Source: Trichomonas vaginalis G3
Lineage: Eukaryota; Parabasalia; Trichomonadida; Trichomonadidae
DNA length: 64,000 nucleotides
Direction of reading: 5' to 3'
Assembly (NCBI RefSeq): GCF_026262505.1
Contig: NC_067207.1
Span: 5,402,252-5,466,251 of the forward strand
In this document: positions 10,401-21,170 of the stretch, piece after piece
Numbering within the stretch: position 1 is the stretch's first letter
How the letters are laid out: each line of letters begins with the position of its first letter
Made by a program: the position numbers and the translations under genes
The notes under the pieces: generated by a model
Database searches by the model: none
What the model was told of the DNA's origin: nothing
Seen by the model: the letters and a program-made list of their open reading frames with translations, nothing else

Positions 10401-10532
10401 TAATTCGAATGTGTTTAGAGGTAAACTTAGCTTGTGAGATATATATAAATGAAGTGTTAATGCTTTAACCGCTCTTGGTGGAATGACATATAATTTTGTA
10501 TCCTTATAAATAAATTTAATGTAGTTTTCCAT
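7435..10532 (-). pseudogene. MULE transposase, frameshifted in its N-terminal part
   Basis: The frame from 10056 to 7435 is open but has no ATG before the zinc-finger region; the likely ATG is at 10532. Order from the N-terminus: an 80-residue beta-grasp (ubiquitin-like) looking domain; a helical part; an acidic linker; nine to ten 16-residue PNTNQRQ repeats; a FLYWCH-type zinc finger (CGYKPRCNFC...HNC); and the MULE catalytic domain with Asp in CFIDGTFK, Asp in TTDFEKALQG and Glu in NNGVESYNK. The triad is intact. Three frameshifts lie upstream, near 10265, 10110 (poly-A) and 10055 (run of seven A), so the protein cannot be made from a single frame. The transposase would bind the 168-bp TIRs. 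Identity as a MULE is firm; the ubiquitin-like call is by pattern only. Confidence 0.85.
9288..9785 (-). repeat. 48-bp in-frame tandem repeat inside the MULE transposase
   Basis: Nine to ten units of 48 bp (one shortened by 3 bp). On the coding strand each unit encodes SGV(S/T)PPNTNQRQTATI or NAVSFPNTNQRQNATI, so two unit types alternate in blocks. All length changes are multiples of three, which shows the frame was under selection while the array changed. The segment is a low-complexity Q/N/T-rich linker between the acidic region and the zinc finger. Confidence 0.9.
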
Positions 10533-10559
10533 TTTTGTCACTTTTTAAGATCTTACAAA

Positions 10560-13341
10560 ATATAGTTGATTTTTATCACTATTGAAATAAGATAAATAAT
10601 GTAAGGACTCTAATTTTGTTATAAATATGAATGAAAACAGTAAAATGGATAACTTAAATATATAAAATAAATATTGGAACAAAGCTATAAATTTTCATTC
10701 TTATTTATAAATTGATAAACCAAAGTAATACATTTATTACATTTCGTGTAACATATACTAATATATAGATATTTTTTGAGATAATGTATTTATCTGTAAA
10801 AATTGTATGTGATCAAATTTGATTGTAAATTTATTCAGTAATAAAAATTGCATGTACAATATATTATTGTCTTGCCATTTTTTTTGCTCATAATAAAAAA
10901 TCTTTAAAAATGATAACATAAAGAGTATTAAGTAAAAATTTTACATCCAAAATATATTTCAGTAACAGCATAATACCTATGCTAATTTTTAGTTCTTAAA
11001 TTAAATAGATGTCCCTAATCCCATAGATATTCACCAAACTTGGCAAATTCTGAACGTGATCTACATATCCCTAGCAAGTAGATCATATTGGTATACGTAT
11101 CTTGATCAAATAAAAAGAATATTTGTTGAATAATTTCTGTTCAAATTAAAAGTTCTTCAACTTACGGTAAATCTATCTGCCTTAAAAAGTATTACGATAT
11201 TATGCAAAGTCAATTTTCTCCAAAAAAATTTTGAGAGAACTCAATGAATTTTTGTGAAGGTGGAGTTAAATTGAGAAGATTTTTGGTCAGAGAAAAACAA
11301 AAATTACTATCTGATAAAATGGTATTAAAATGAAAAAAGTTTAAACAAAGGAAATGAAGAATTTATATTATATTAGAATTTAAAGAGTAAATATAAAAGA
11401 TTGAAAGAAAGAATAATAATAGGATTCTTGAATGCAACATTTGGAATGATGTTTCCAGTTGTAGATGTGTTAAGCAAAGAGAGATAATGATAGTTTCTTG
11501 AGTTTTGAGTTAAGCTTGTTGTAGATGAGAGAGAAATTTTGACGAGACTGAGGAACTTCATTTGGAATGATGTTTCCAGTTGTAGATGTGTTAAGCAAAG
11601 AGAGATAATGATAGTTTCTTGAGTTTTTGCAATTAACCATCCTCAATGACTATTGTTTTAATATAATTTTTAAATTTTTTAAAACTGACATTTTAGTTGT
11701 ATATTTTTTCTAACAAAGGTACATTCACTAGGCGATAACAGTAAAATGGGATGAAAATATGATAAAATAGCATCCCTATATAGTGCCAAACAATATTTAT
11801 ACGGGCCAAAAAAATTTGGCTAGAGATTTGGCGAGTTATAAAACTTAGAAAATTGAGAGGGATTTTTATTTTTGAATTTTTTTTGGAAAGTTAAAATTGC
11901 GATTAAAAATCGATTTCCAGGAGAACTAAGCATCTCATCATATATTTAAATCGATAAAAATATTAAATAATAGTTGAATAGTATAACAACGTGAAATTAT
12001 GGCTGAATCTACAGAAAAAATGAACATATTTGACATTTTTGAAAATTCATACGTTAGATGGTGACAGACTCATAAACTATACTTTAGCTAAGATTGATAT
12101 ATGGTTTCAACAACACATGGTTAAAATTGTAAAAATATTTTAGATTTCAAAAAGTATATATGGTAATATAATGGAACAAAGTCAACAAATAGCATGTTAA
12201 ATATGTTATAATTAACTTTTTATTAGATCCAATAGTAGATATCGAATGGTTTCCAGCTTTATGGTTAAATATTTTCTTTTCGAGCTTCTCTTTAACTGTT
12301 GTATTAAGGTTGTAAATTTTTGATGCTAGAAACTATGGAATCTTCTTTGCTGCTGCATTTTTCTTGAGAGTTCTTGCAATTTCGAATAGATCTGCGCATT
12401 GTATGAAATTGAGGCTTTAAAATATCTTGAAAACAGAATAGGACTGCTTTTCCAAAGGAATGCTTACTTGTAAATCAGAGAGTTTCAAAATTGAGAGCAA
12501 GATTATCATCATAACTTTCGATTTTGCTGCGAAAAAGGAAGACAAGTAATTAACAAATCATTTACTGTTGTTCATCAAAAGAAGAAAACTTTGATAACAA
12601 CTAATGATGATAAAATCAAGCTATCTTTTAATATTTTAAATTGATAAGACATTCAAAATATTTGAATGGTTTAAAATATTTTCTTTTAATTTCTATAAGA
12701 TATTATCATGATTATATAATAAAATTTAAATTTTTATTCAAAAAGGCAATATTTCAAACTTTTAATTTCAAAAATCTTAATTCTGCAATAAGTGTATTTA
12801 ATTGTAGCAAATTTAATGATCCTTCGTCATGCTTAGCAATTTGGAACTCATAAATTAATGATTTCTTCAAGTAAAATTCTGCATTATTTCAAAAGTCAAT
12901 AATTCTCTAGTAACTTTTCTTCAAACCCTAACCATTATATTATATGTATAATGGAGAATAATTGCAAAGAAAGATAGCCGAATTTACTGGGTAGTTCTTG
13001 TGATGCGAAATAATTGCAAATTAACACATAGTTTTAACAGCATCAATCTCTTTTTGCTCTCATTTAAATGCATTCGCACACTTTAATTTTGAAATATAAG
13101 AGTTTTGGAAATTATCAAATTTATCTGCTCAAATACTATAGATCTTCATAAGTGTTAATAGAATCACCAGCCTTACATATAGTGTTTAATATAATGATGC
13201 ACATCATACTGGGATTTATTCCTTATTCATCTAGTTATTATAAGATTTACAACCCCATGAAAATTTAAAATTTTGTCAAAAATAGTGAATGTACCTTTTT
13301 TCTAACACAACTATCAATAAATTGTAATATCATTAAACTAT
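10560..13341. other. Gene-free interior of MULE 1
   Basis: No supported gene on either strand. One direct repeat of about 68 bp (ATTTGGAATGATGTTTCCAG...), at about 11434-11507 and 11560-11627, 126 bp apart, is the only clear structure. It may hold decayed cargo or regulatory DNA. Confidence 0.6.
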
Positions 13342-13509
13342 ATATTAATATGAATTTTTATAGAAAAGCTTTATTTTTTTCTCAATTTTTAATTTCATTT
13401 CAGTCTCTAAACTTTCTTACTATGTAAAAACGTATTATTATAGTAATAAAATAAAATACATGTTTATTCGATCTCGTATTTCAAAAAAATAAAATTACTT
13501 ATATAAAAA
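13342..13509. repeat. Right terminal inverted repeat of MULE 1
   Basis: Reverse complement of 6857-7024, with only a few differences (one extra T near the outer end). Confidence 0.9.
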
Positions 13510-14879
13510 GATTTTCTTTAGTCAACTTTCTTTTTGAATCTCTAATAAGTTTTTACTGTTGCTTCTATATATTAAGTATTGATTCTTGTAGTAAAGAAAA
13601 TCCGGAACGTTTATTTATTAGAATACTCGAACTTTGACTTACATATTACTAATTGTAATTATTTTCAAGAGCTATTTCTATTACTCCTACTTGTTCGGCT
13701 TAAAATCTGCTATATTGTTAAGATAAACTAAGTCTAAATTTTGAACCATTTTTTGAAGTTTAAAGTGTAATACATATCGATTTTTTATCCGAATTTAAGA
13801 ATTGCTTCAAAGTTTTAGCGTGAAATCGTGCATTTTTTCTAATGAAATTGTTATTATAAGATAAGCAATCTGAGTTTTTTTGAATAATATGTCACTACAC
13901 ATGATAGAGCGTTACGTGCTGAAAAGTTACGCTTCGTTCTGAAAGTGGTAATGAAGTTTTATTAGAATTCATCAAAAAAACGTATGAAAATAATCGTATG
14001 TCAAAATGTGAGCACTTCTCAAAATTTGCTCACATTTTGACTATTTTTGTGAGATCTTCCTCACAATTTTTTGACAAACGTACAAAAAAGTGCCAAAATG
14101 TGAGCAAATGTGAGCAATTTTTATATCTCATTAATTATCGTCTCTCGAGGAATAGTCACAGAGACCTTTTTTCAGGTGACCTTTAAGAAGTTTCCGAAAG
14201 AGTTTATGCTCATATAACCTAATTTCCAGGTAAATAGGGTGTATTGTTCTACTAAAAGTTTAGTTGCATACTGGCCTCGTTTCCTAAGAAACTTAATCAA
14301 TAAGCTATCTCAATAAGCCTTGACCAACAGGAATAGGATAAAGGAATATGCAATACTGAACTACCGTAATCTTAAAGCAATAACTGATAGACGCAAGCTC
14401 ATCACTACTTGTTTGGTTGTTCAACGAATCTTTTTATATCACAGTACACTACGCGTATCTCATACCTCCATCCAATAGATAATTTACTCATAATTACATT
14501 TGAAACCCAAAAGTTGACATTTTTTTGAAAATATTATTCAGATTCAACGAAAACTTTCATTCATGATACATGCATATAAAATCTTCCAAGATATGATTAC
14601 TTATCTTAACAAAAAATATCATTCTTTTTCTATATTTTGAACAAATTTATGCAACCATCATGATTTTCGTCCAGCAATCAAGTCTCATACCTCTATGTAT
14701 ATATGAAATCATATTTTCTCCGTAGAATGCTACATATTTATATTTTTCCTAAATTTTAATTTTTTTACTTCTTTTTAATTTCCTTTTATTAGTGGCACAC
14801 TATCCTCCAAGATGGATTTTCATATATTTTTGAATGTATGAGCCTCCCCAAAATTTCAAACCGCAAAATTGATTAACAT
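13510..14879. other. Gene-free stretch with a 14-bp hairpin
   Basis: No gene supported. At 14001-14040 there is a perfect 14-bp inverted repeat (TCAAAATGTGAGCA / TGCTCACATTTTGA) around a 12-base loop, and the AAATGTGAGCA core recurs twice near 14094-14118. GATTTTCTTTAGTC at 13510 has an approximate inverted partner near 13590. Confidence 0.5.
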
Positions 14880-14885
14880 TTTGCA

Positions 14886-15985
14886 AATATATTGAGTGGG
14901 GGACAAACTCGCCCATTGTCACTTTTTCATTAACCTTAAACTTGTAATTTTCATTATTTTTAATTAACCTTATTTCTTTCCCAATTCCTGATTTATTTTA
15001 TTCACTTACTATTAAAAGTCACATTTTAATAAAATATAATAATTTATTTATAGCATTTTTTACTATACTGTAATAAAAAATTAATTATAATAAATTAAAT
15101 GTTTATTAAATCAAATGTTTTCTTTGCAATAATATTTTTAATGTTGAGTAAACAATGTTGGGATCAAGTGTATCATTTTTCAGACCTTTCTGAACAGCTT
15201 CAAGCATACTGATGCATTCGACTTTTTTAAATTGTATCATTTCTTCGAAATCTCTTGTGACTTTTTTTGATAACTTTAACACTTCTCTCTGATTCCAGAC
15301 CTTTAATTTGCAAACTTAATCAGGAATGAAGGAACAACACTGGAATATAACTCGATGACAAGTTCATCGAGTCGAAGATTTGGTTGTACACCACTTGTAT
15401 GTGCCGGATACCATTGTGTCAAATTTTTTCTGAAATTAACTTTAAAAGTACTAAGTAAGATCATGAGATATAGCAATATATGTTTAAACCAACTTTATGT
15501 TGTTGTGTACACCACTTGTATGTGCCGGATACCATTGTGTCAAATTTTTTCTGAAATTAACTTTAAAAGTACTAAGTAAGATCATGAGATATAGCACAAT
15601 ATATGTTTAAACCAACTTATATTTTGGTTGTACACCACTTGTATGTGCCGGATACCATTGTGTCAAATTTTTTCTGAAATTAACTTTAAAAGTACTAAGT
15701 AAGATCATGAGATATAGCAATATATGTTTAAACCAACTTATATTTTGGTTGTACACCACTTGTATGTGCCGGATACCATTGTGTCAAATTTTTTCTGAAA
15801 TTAACTTTAAAAGTACTAAGTAAGATCATTTATTTTTGCATAATATAATGCCAATATGGTTTCTTTTGATTTTATTTCATTTATAAGCAAATCAGATTTA
15901 CCCAAAAACTCCACTCCATAAGCGTTCATTTGCTAAATTAAAAAGTGACAATGGGCTAGTCTGTCCCTTTCTCAAATATATTTGT
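14886..15985. mobile_element. ~1.1-kb non-autonomous TIR element carrying a satellite
   Basis: About 45-50-bp imperfect inverted repeats at each end share the core CCCATTGTCACTTTTT (14913-14930 region) and its complement AAAAAGTGACAATGGG (15943-15960). Between them there is no gene but a four-copy tandem repeat. This is the layout of a non-autonomous (MITE-like) DNA transposon. Family and target duplication could not be read. Confidence 0.6.
15380..15828. repeat. Four tandem copies of a ~122-bp unit
   Basis: Each unit contains GTACACCACTTGTATGTGCC, CATTGTGTCAAATTTTTTCT and a TTAAAAGTACTAAGTAAGATCATGAG-like segment. Copies begin near 15384, 15508, 15630 and 15750; the last is cut short after AAGTAAGATCAT. 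Copies are about 97-99% identical, so the array is young. Confidence 0.9.
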
Positions 15986-15990
15986 TTCAA

Positions 15991-16891
15991 AAATTTAAAA
16001 GGAAATATAGAGTATACTAATGATCACCAAACCATCAAATTATAACATATATTAAAATTATTGAATTATTTTAATGAATAATGGTTAATGTAAAATATTG
16101 AGGTATCGAAATGATATTCCTTTAAAAGAAGTTAAGCCAAGGGCATTTTTATTCATGAGAAAACAAAAAATGTAACATATTAGTACCAGATGATAGATAA
16201 ATAGAAAAAAATTGTTAAATAACCGAGAGCTTATCATGTATTTGTGTGTTGACATTTAAAAATAGTAGATTTATCAAATCTACTGGGAAGTTTTGTTTGT
16301 TTGCTGTTCAGGAGTGTAGATCATAGAAAATTTGTCAATATCTTGTCAACAAGCTATGTAAATATCGTGAATAAGCTTAAAATAGTAAAATACCTATGTG
16401 TTCTCTATCATTTTGCAATTTATGAATGCACAAGTAGGAAACCTGTCATTTCTGATTACAAAAATGACTTTTTCTCGAAAATGGCCCGATAAATTGGGCT
16501 CCATTTCAAAATATGTTAAAGTATATTGGTAAGCAAAGAATCCTGTTATATCTGTGGGCAATTTTTTATGTGAAAAGTATTAGATGTGAAATATTAAATT
16601 TTAACATACTACTTTCGAAGGTTAGATAATGACAAAAGCGAGTCAAATGATGAATGGAATCAAAATTCCTTGAAAACAACGATAGTAATTTTTAATTGAA
16701 GATATGAGGAACTAAATCATAGCTAATTGTCAAATAAAACAAATAACATCATTATTCTAGGACTCGTTCAATATTCCCCCTTAAATCTTTAGCATTATAT
16801 TCATCTGAGAGGCTATTCAAATGAAAACAAGTACCACAAGATCTTTTCAAAAAATTGCGAAATAACGTATTTTTTGCTGGTCTACCTTTTA
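15991..16891. other. Gene-free stretch upstream of the ankyrin gene
   Basis: Open frames here are short and of low quality. Nothing is supported. No TCAYTT initiator was recognised close to the ankyrin start. Confidence 0.5.
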
Positions 16892-18690
16892 ATGTCCGAC
16901 CCAGACATTCACCCAAATAAATACAGCGAGCTGCGAAATATTTGCAAACACTACATTGATTCATATATTGCGTTGTATCAGCTGAAAACGGACAAAGAAG
17001 AAGATTTAAATTCAATTTACAGACTGGTCAAAACAGAATTGATTGATTCAAATAAATATCCTCCCCAAATAATTATGCAAGACATTTTACGTATCATTCT
17101 GTATAATAATCGCTATACAAAGTCATATTTATATCTTGCCAAACTCATATCTGATGATTACCATGTCACTGAGGTCAGGAGTGCTCCATATATTTCAAGA
17201 TTTCTATTTTATAAAGAATATGGAATTAAATTAGACAAATCTGATGATTTCGAAACAATTAACTCAGAAAATCTTGATATTCATACAGAAGATACAATTT
17301 ACAGAGCAATTATGTATAATGACTTAGAAAGATTCATTGCATTCACTGAAAGAGATGGATTTGATAAAGATCAAACACTAAAAAGCAAATTATATCCATA
17401 TTATTACGAAGGATATTCATTACTTGAATTATGTTGTTACCATGGAGCAGTTGATTGTTTCAAGTTCTTAAGAACGAAATTTGAATCAAAAATTACTCAA
17501 ACTTGTCTAGAATTTTCATTTTTCGGAGGAAATCCAGAGATCATGAGCGAATGTTTGAAATATCAAAAACCAAATAAAGAATGCATGGAATATGCAATTA
17601 TTTCTCACAACATTGATTTTGTTACATTCTTGATGTATGAGTACAATTTAGAGATCGGTTTATTTTATTGTGCACAGTATAATAATCTTGAATCATTTTT
17701 AGTTTATTTCGATCAAACTAATGATGTTGATAGATGCTTATTTTATTCAGCAATGTTTATAATTCCATCTCTTTATGAATATTTCCTATCAAAGGGTGCA
17801 AATATCAATGAAAAAGATAAAAATGGAGAAACCGCTCTTCATATTGCAGTGCGTCATAATAGTAAAGAAGCAGCCGAACTTCTTATTTCACATGGTGCAA
17901 ACATTAATGAAAAAGATGAATATGGAGAAACCGCTCTTCATATTGCAGCGCGTCATAATAGTAAAGAAATAGCCAAACTTCTTATTTCACATGGTGCAAA
18001 TATTAATGAAAAAGATAAATATGGAAAAATAGCTCTTCATATTGCAGCAATGTTCAATAGTAAAGAAGCAGCCGAACTTCTTATTTCACATGGTGCAAAT
18101 ATTAATGAAAAAGATAAATATGGAGAAACTGCTCTTCGTATTGCAGCAATTGGTAATAGCAAAGAAACAACTGAACTTCTTATTTCACATGGTGCAAATA
18201 TCAATGAAAAAATAATGATGGAGAAACCGCTCTTCATATTGCAGTGCGTCATAATAGTAAAGAAACTGCAGAAGTTCTTATTTCACATGGTGCAAATATT
18301 AATGAAAAAGATGAATATGGGAAAATAGCTCTTCATATTGCAGCATTAAATAATTGCAAAGAAATAGCCAAACTTCTTATTTCACATGGTGCAAACATCA
18401 ATGAAAAAGATAATGATGGAAAAACCGCTCTTCATATTGCAGCGCGTCATAACAATAAAGAAATAGCCGAACTTCTTATTTCACATGGTATAAATATCAA
18501 TGAAAAAAATGATGATAAAAAACCGCTCTTCATATTGCAGCGCGTCATAACAATAAAGAAATAGCCGAACTTCTTATTTCACATGGTATAAATATCAATG
18601 AAAAAGATATATTTGGATTAACCGCTCTTCAAATTGCTACAAAAAAAAAGGAAAGACGAAACAGCTAAACTTATTATGGGTTCTCAATAA
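16892..18690 (+). pseudogene. Ankyrin-repeat protein of the large trichomonad family, frameshifted
   Basis: Begins at ATG 16892 with MSDPDIHPNKYSELR, the typical start of the expanded Trichomonas ankyrin family. Residues ~1-290 form the helical DUF3447-like region (NRYTKSYLYLAKLISDDYHV, GYSLLELCCYHGAVDCF). From ~295 come about ten 33-residue ankyrin repeats of consensus LLISHGANINEKDxxGxTALHIAA. The frame is lost near 18212 (one G missing from a GAAAAAGATAATG copy), again near 18515, and near 18645 in a run of A; all lie in A-rich parts of the repeats. Joined across these, the reading would end at TAA 18688-18690 (KLIMGSQ). It is probably a pseudogene, though errors in homopolymers cannot be excluded. 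Function of the family is unknown; ankyrin repeats bind proteins. Confidence 0.85.
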
Positions 18691-19537
18691 AGTGTTGAAG
18701 AGTATAATTGACTTTGCCACGCAAATCAAATCATACCATATAGAAAAATGGTTTATTGATATCACCATAATATTGCAGCCGAATAATATCTTAATAACGT
18801 AGCCGATTCAAATAACTATGATATAGTATTAAAAGCGATGACAATATAATAAATGGTAATAAACATCGAGATTCAATATGAGATTTTTCAAATACATAGA
18901 GATTTAAAAAATATCTTGAGCTAAATCGAATTAACATAGCATAATAGTTAAAAGACTAACTCTAATAAGTAATAACATATGTAGAGTAAAAATTTTCTTT
19001 ATAAGTTTTGATTCCAACTGCATTCGTTTATGCATTAATTGTTGTTTTCTTCTTCATTTGATTTCACGATTTATTATTAATATTATCCAGAATAATAAAT
19101 CTCTTATCTGCTATAACGAATGAATTGTTGAACACTTTTGCAAATTCCTCGAACACATTTATCCCCTTGGAAATGATTTAGGTGCGTTTATATGTATATT
19201 ATCATTGTATTAAAATAATATCAACAGGACATAATATATTAATCTTTCTATATGCATTTTAAACTATTATATATCAATGATAACATTATCAATGATAACA
19301 TTATCAATGATAGCTTTTCTGCTTGTTTGGAAATTCTTGGTTAACGAAAGCCAAAAATTATTTAAAAAAACACTACATAAATACGAAAATCAAATGTTTA
19401 TCTTGCCATCTAAATTTTGAACATTAACGATAGCCTTCGCTTGGCCGGACAGTGGACCCTAAACAAATTTTTTTATATGAGTAAAATGTCAAAACTTAGT
19501 GATTAATTTTACTGGCGAGGAAAGAATATTTAAAAAG
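18691..19537. other. Gene-free stretch
   Basis: No gene supported. Three tandem copies of a 15-bp unit (TATCAATGATAACAT-like) sit at about 19272-19314. Confidence 0.5.
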
Positions 19538-19614
19538 TTAGTCGCAGCATCCGCCTTTATTCTGCTTATTTTCAGCAAGTTGAGTAAGATCGACAGATTG
19601 GATCTTCGTGCACA
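19538..19614 (-). pseudogene. Possible 3' relic of a Rab GTPase gene
   Basis: The minus strand reads MCTKIQSVDLTQLAENKQNK followed by GGCCD and a stop. A lysine/glutamine-rich tail ending in a GGCC-type double cysteine is how Rab C-termini look (prenylation site). No GTPase domain is found upstream, so only a tail would remain. It lies just before the VPS9-like gene, transcribed away from it. Could be chance. Confidence 0.25.
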
Positions 19615-19727
19615 TTGGCTGGATTTTGTTGTATAAAATTATCAAATAATCATAATTAAAAAGATTATTTAATTTCAGATAATATTTTATTGTAAGGTTG
19701 AGTGCATCTTCCACCAACCCAAATTCA

Positions 19728-21038
19728 ATGAAAATTGAAAGGAGTTTTGACAGCAGCAATTCAAAAGTAAAGGTTTTAAAAATAAAACGAATGGATGATA
19801 AAGATGAATCAACGGTATTAAAATATATTAGCGAAATAGTAGGTCATCCTTCAAAGGAGAGAAGAGCAGAGTCAATTGTGTCACTTACAGAATATCTTGA
19901 AAATATCAAGGCAAACATCCTTCAAGAGAAACAAAAAACAGTAAATTACAAAACAGTTGATCCTTCTATATATGATGACAGAGCTTTTATGAGTCTAATT
20001 ATATTAACTTACTTTGGCAAAGTATATGAAAAAGAATTTGTCGAAAAATATGAACATTTCACTGAACCAATCATCAATTCAGCTAAAATCCTTATAAACA
20101 AACTGAAGAAAGACGCTACTCTCCTTGTTGATTACGAACAATTTATATCTGACAACAATAATATTGTTTCAGCAAACAAAGAACTTAATGAACTTAAATT
20201 TTATCTTAAATCAATCATTGCTAAGATAGAGTACATGATTTCTTTAAATCAAATTTCATTTTTAAACGATGGACTTGAAAATTCACTCGCATCAGCATTT
20301 TACAAATTCGACAATAATCTAAAGTACATTGAGCATTATCCTCTTGATAAAGCGTTGTCGTTTTATCTTCATCATTCGGCTTTTAAAAATATGTTAGGAC
20401 CAATTTGCACAGTTGTTGCAGAGGGAAATGTCAAATCAGCACTTATATCTCTTTCAGAACTTACAGAAGCAATATTCAACGAGATGAGTAATCATCAACT
20501 CATTGGCAAAATTATTTTATATATTTCAATTGTTCGCATTGTATTTGAGGAGAGTTACATTAAATTTTCTGAGTTGAACAAATATAAAAAGGCAAATGGT
20601 GAATTTATGGAAAAATGTCAAGAGATGTCAAGCAAATCTATTGGAGAACTATCTAACATTCTTCCCAGATCAGTAACTGATTACTATCCATCTGAAATGT
20701 CCCTTAAATCAATATTTGTTAAAAATAATATCAAATTATTAACTGAATTTGAGTATATGTTCAGTCCGATTGATCTCATAGTTCATATATACCAAGCCTG
20801 CAATGAGTTAAAGGTGTTTTTCTCTTCAAATTCACCAATAATCGCAGATAAAGAATTAAATGTGTTACTTTTAGGTCTTTTAGCATCATCTCCGCCATCA
20901 AACGCTATTGCAATTGCAAAATTTGTTTCCCATTGGAGAGATTTCGCTTTGAAACCAGAAACACAGCCATATATTGATAATTTCATTGCAGCTGTGAATA
21001 TTTTATATCCTTTGGATGGTAATCTCGATGATATTTGA
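19728..21038 (+). CDS. VPS9-domain-like protein (putative Rab5-type GEF)
   Basis: A 436-residue protein from ATG 19728 (the in-frame extension upstream has no ATG). It is largely helical. Residues ~205-265 (HYPLDKALSFYLHHSAFKNM) and ~330-425 have the VPS9 layout: a P-x-DKL/IDL-type helix followed by SP-x-x-ADKELNVLLLGLLAS, where known VPS9 domains have the ADD-x-LP-x-L-x-Y-x-L motif, then a helix and a final aromatic segment. VPS9 domains activate Rab5-family GTPases on early endosomes. Family membership is inferred by pattern; the key Asp and acidic pair are weakly conserved, so it may be a diverged member. The next gene, PFOR, is convergent with ~130 bases between stops. Confidence 0.5.
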   Translation: MKIERSFDSSNSKVKVLKIKRMDDKDESTVLKYISEIVGHPSKERRAESIVSLTEYLENIKANILQEKQKTVNYKTVDPSIYDDRAFMSLIILTYFGKVYEKEFVEKYEHFTEPIINSAKILINKLKKDATLLVDYEQFISDNNNIVSANKELNELKFYLKSIIAKIEYMISLNQISFLNDGLENSLASAFYKFDNNLKYIEHYPLDKALSFYLHHSAFKNMLGPICTVVAEGNVKSALISLSELTEAIFNEMSNHQLIGKIILYISIVRIVFEESYIKFSELNKYKKANGEFMEKCQEMSSKSIGELSNILPRSVTDYYPSEMSLKSIFVKNNIKLLTEFEYMFSPIDLIVHIYQACNELKVFFSSNSPIIADKELNVLLLGLLASSPPSNAIAIAKFVSHWRDFALKPETQPYIDNFIAAVNILYPLDGNLDDI

Positions 21039-21170
21039 ATAAAACTGTTTGTATTTAATGATAAAATACTTTCTTTTTATAAATTTTTTGGTGAGAATTC
21101 TAAAAAAAAAAATAAATGAAATTTAATAAAATAGATTAATCTTTATTTACTAGTGCGAGATACAGAAAAC

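Larger units (their letters stand above)
6857..13509. mobile_element. MULE (Mutator-like) DNA transposon, 6.65 kb
   Basis: Bounded by 168-bp inverted repeats (6857-7024 and 13342-13509) and carrying a MULE-type transposase gene on the minus strand. The remaining ~2.8 kb (10560-13341) has no convincing gene. No flanking target duplication can be recognised by eye. The left end abuts the right end of the Polinton-like element. Confidence 0.85.

Noticed and set aside
15384-15828. CRISPR array
   Set aside because: The four ~122-bp units are adjacent tandem repeats without spacers, in a eukaryotic genome.
16752-17015. 87-codon minus-strand frame across the ankyrin start
   Set aside because: Overlaps the conserved DUF3447-like start on the plus strand and shows no motif, although its Cys content was noticed.
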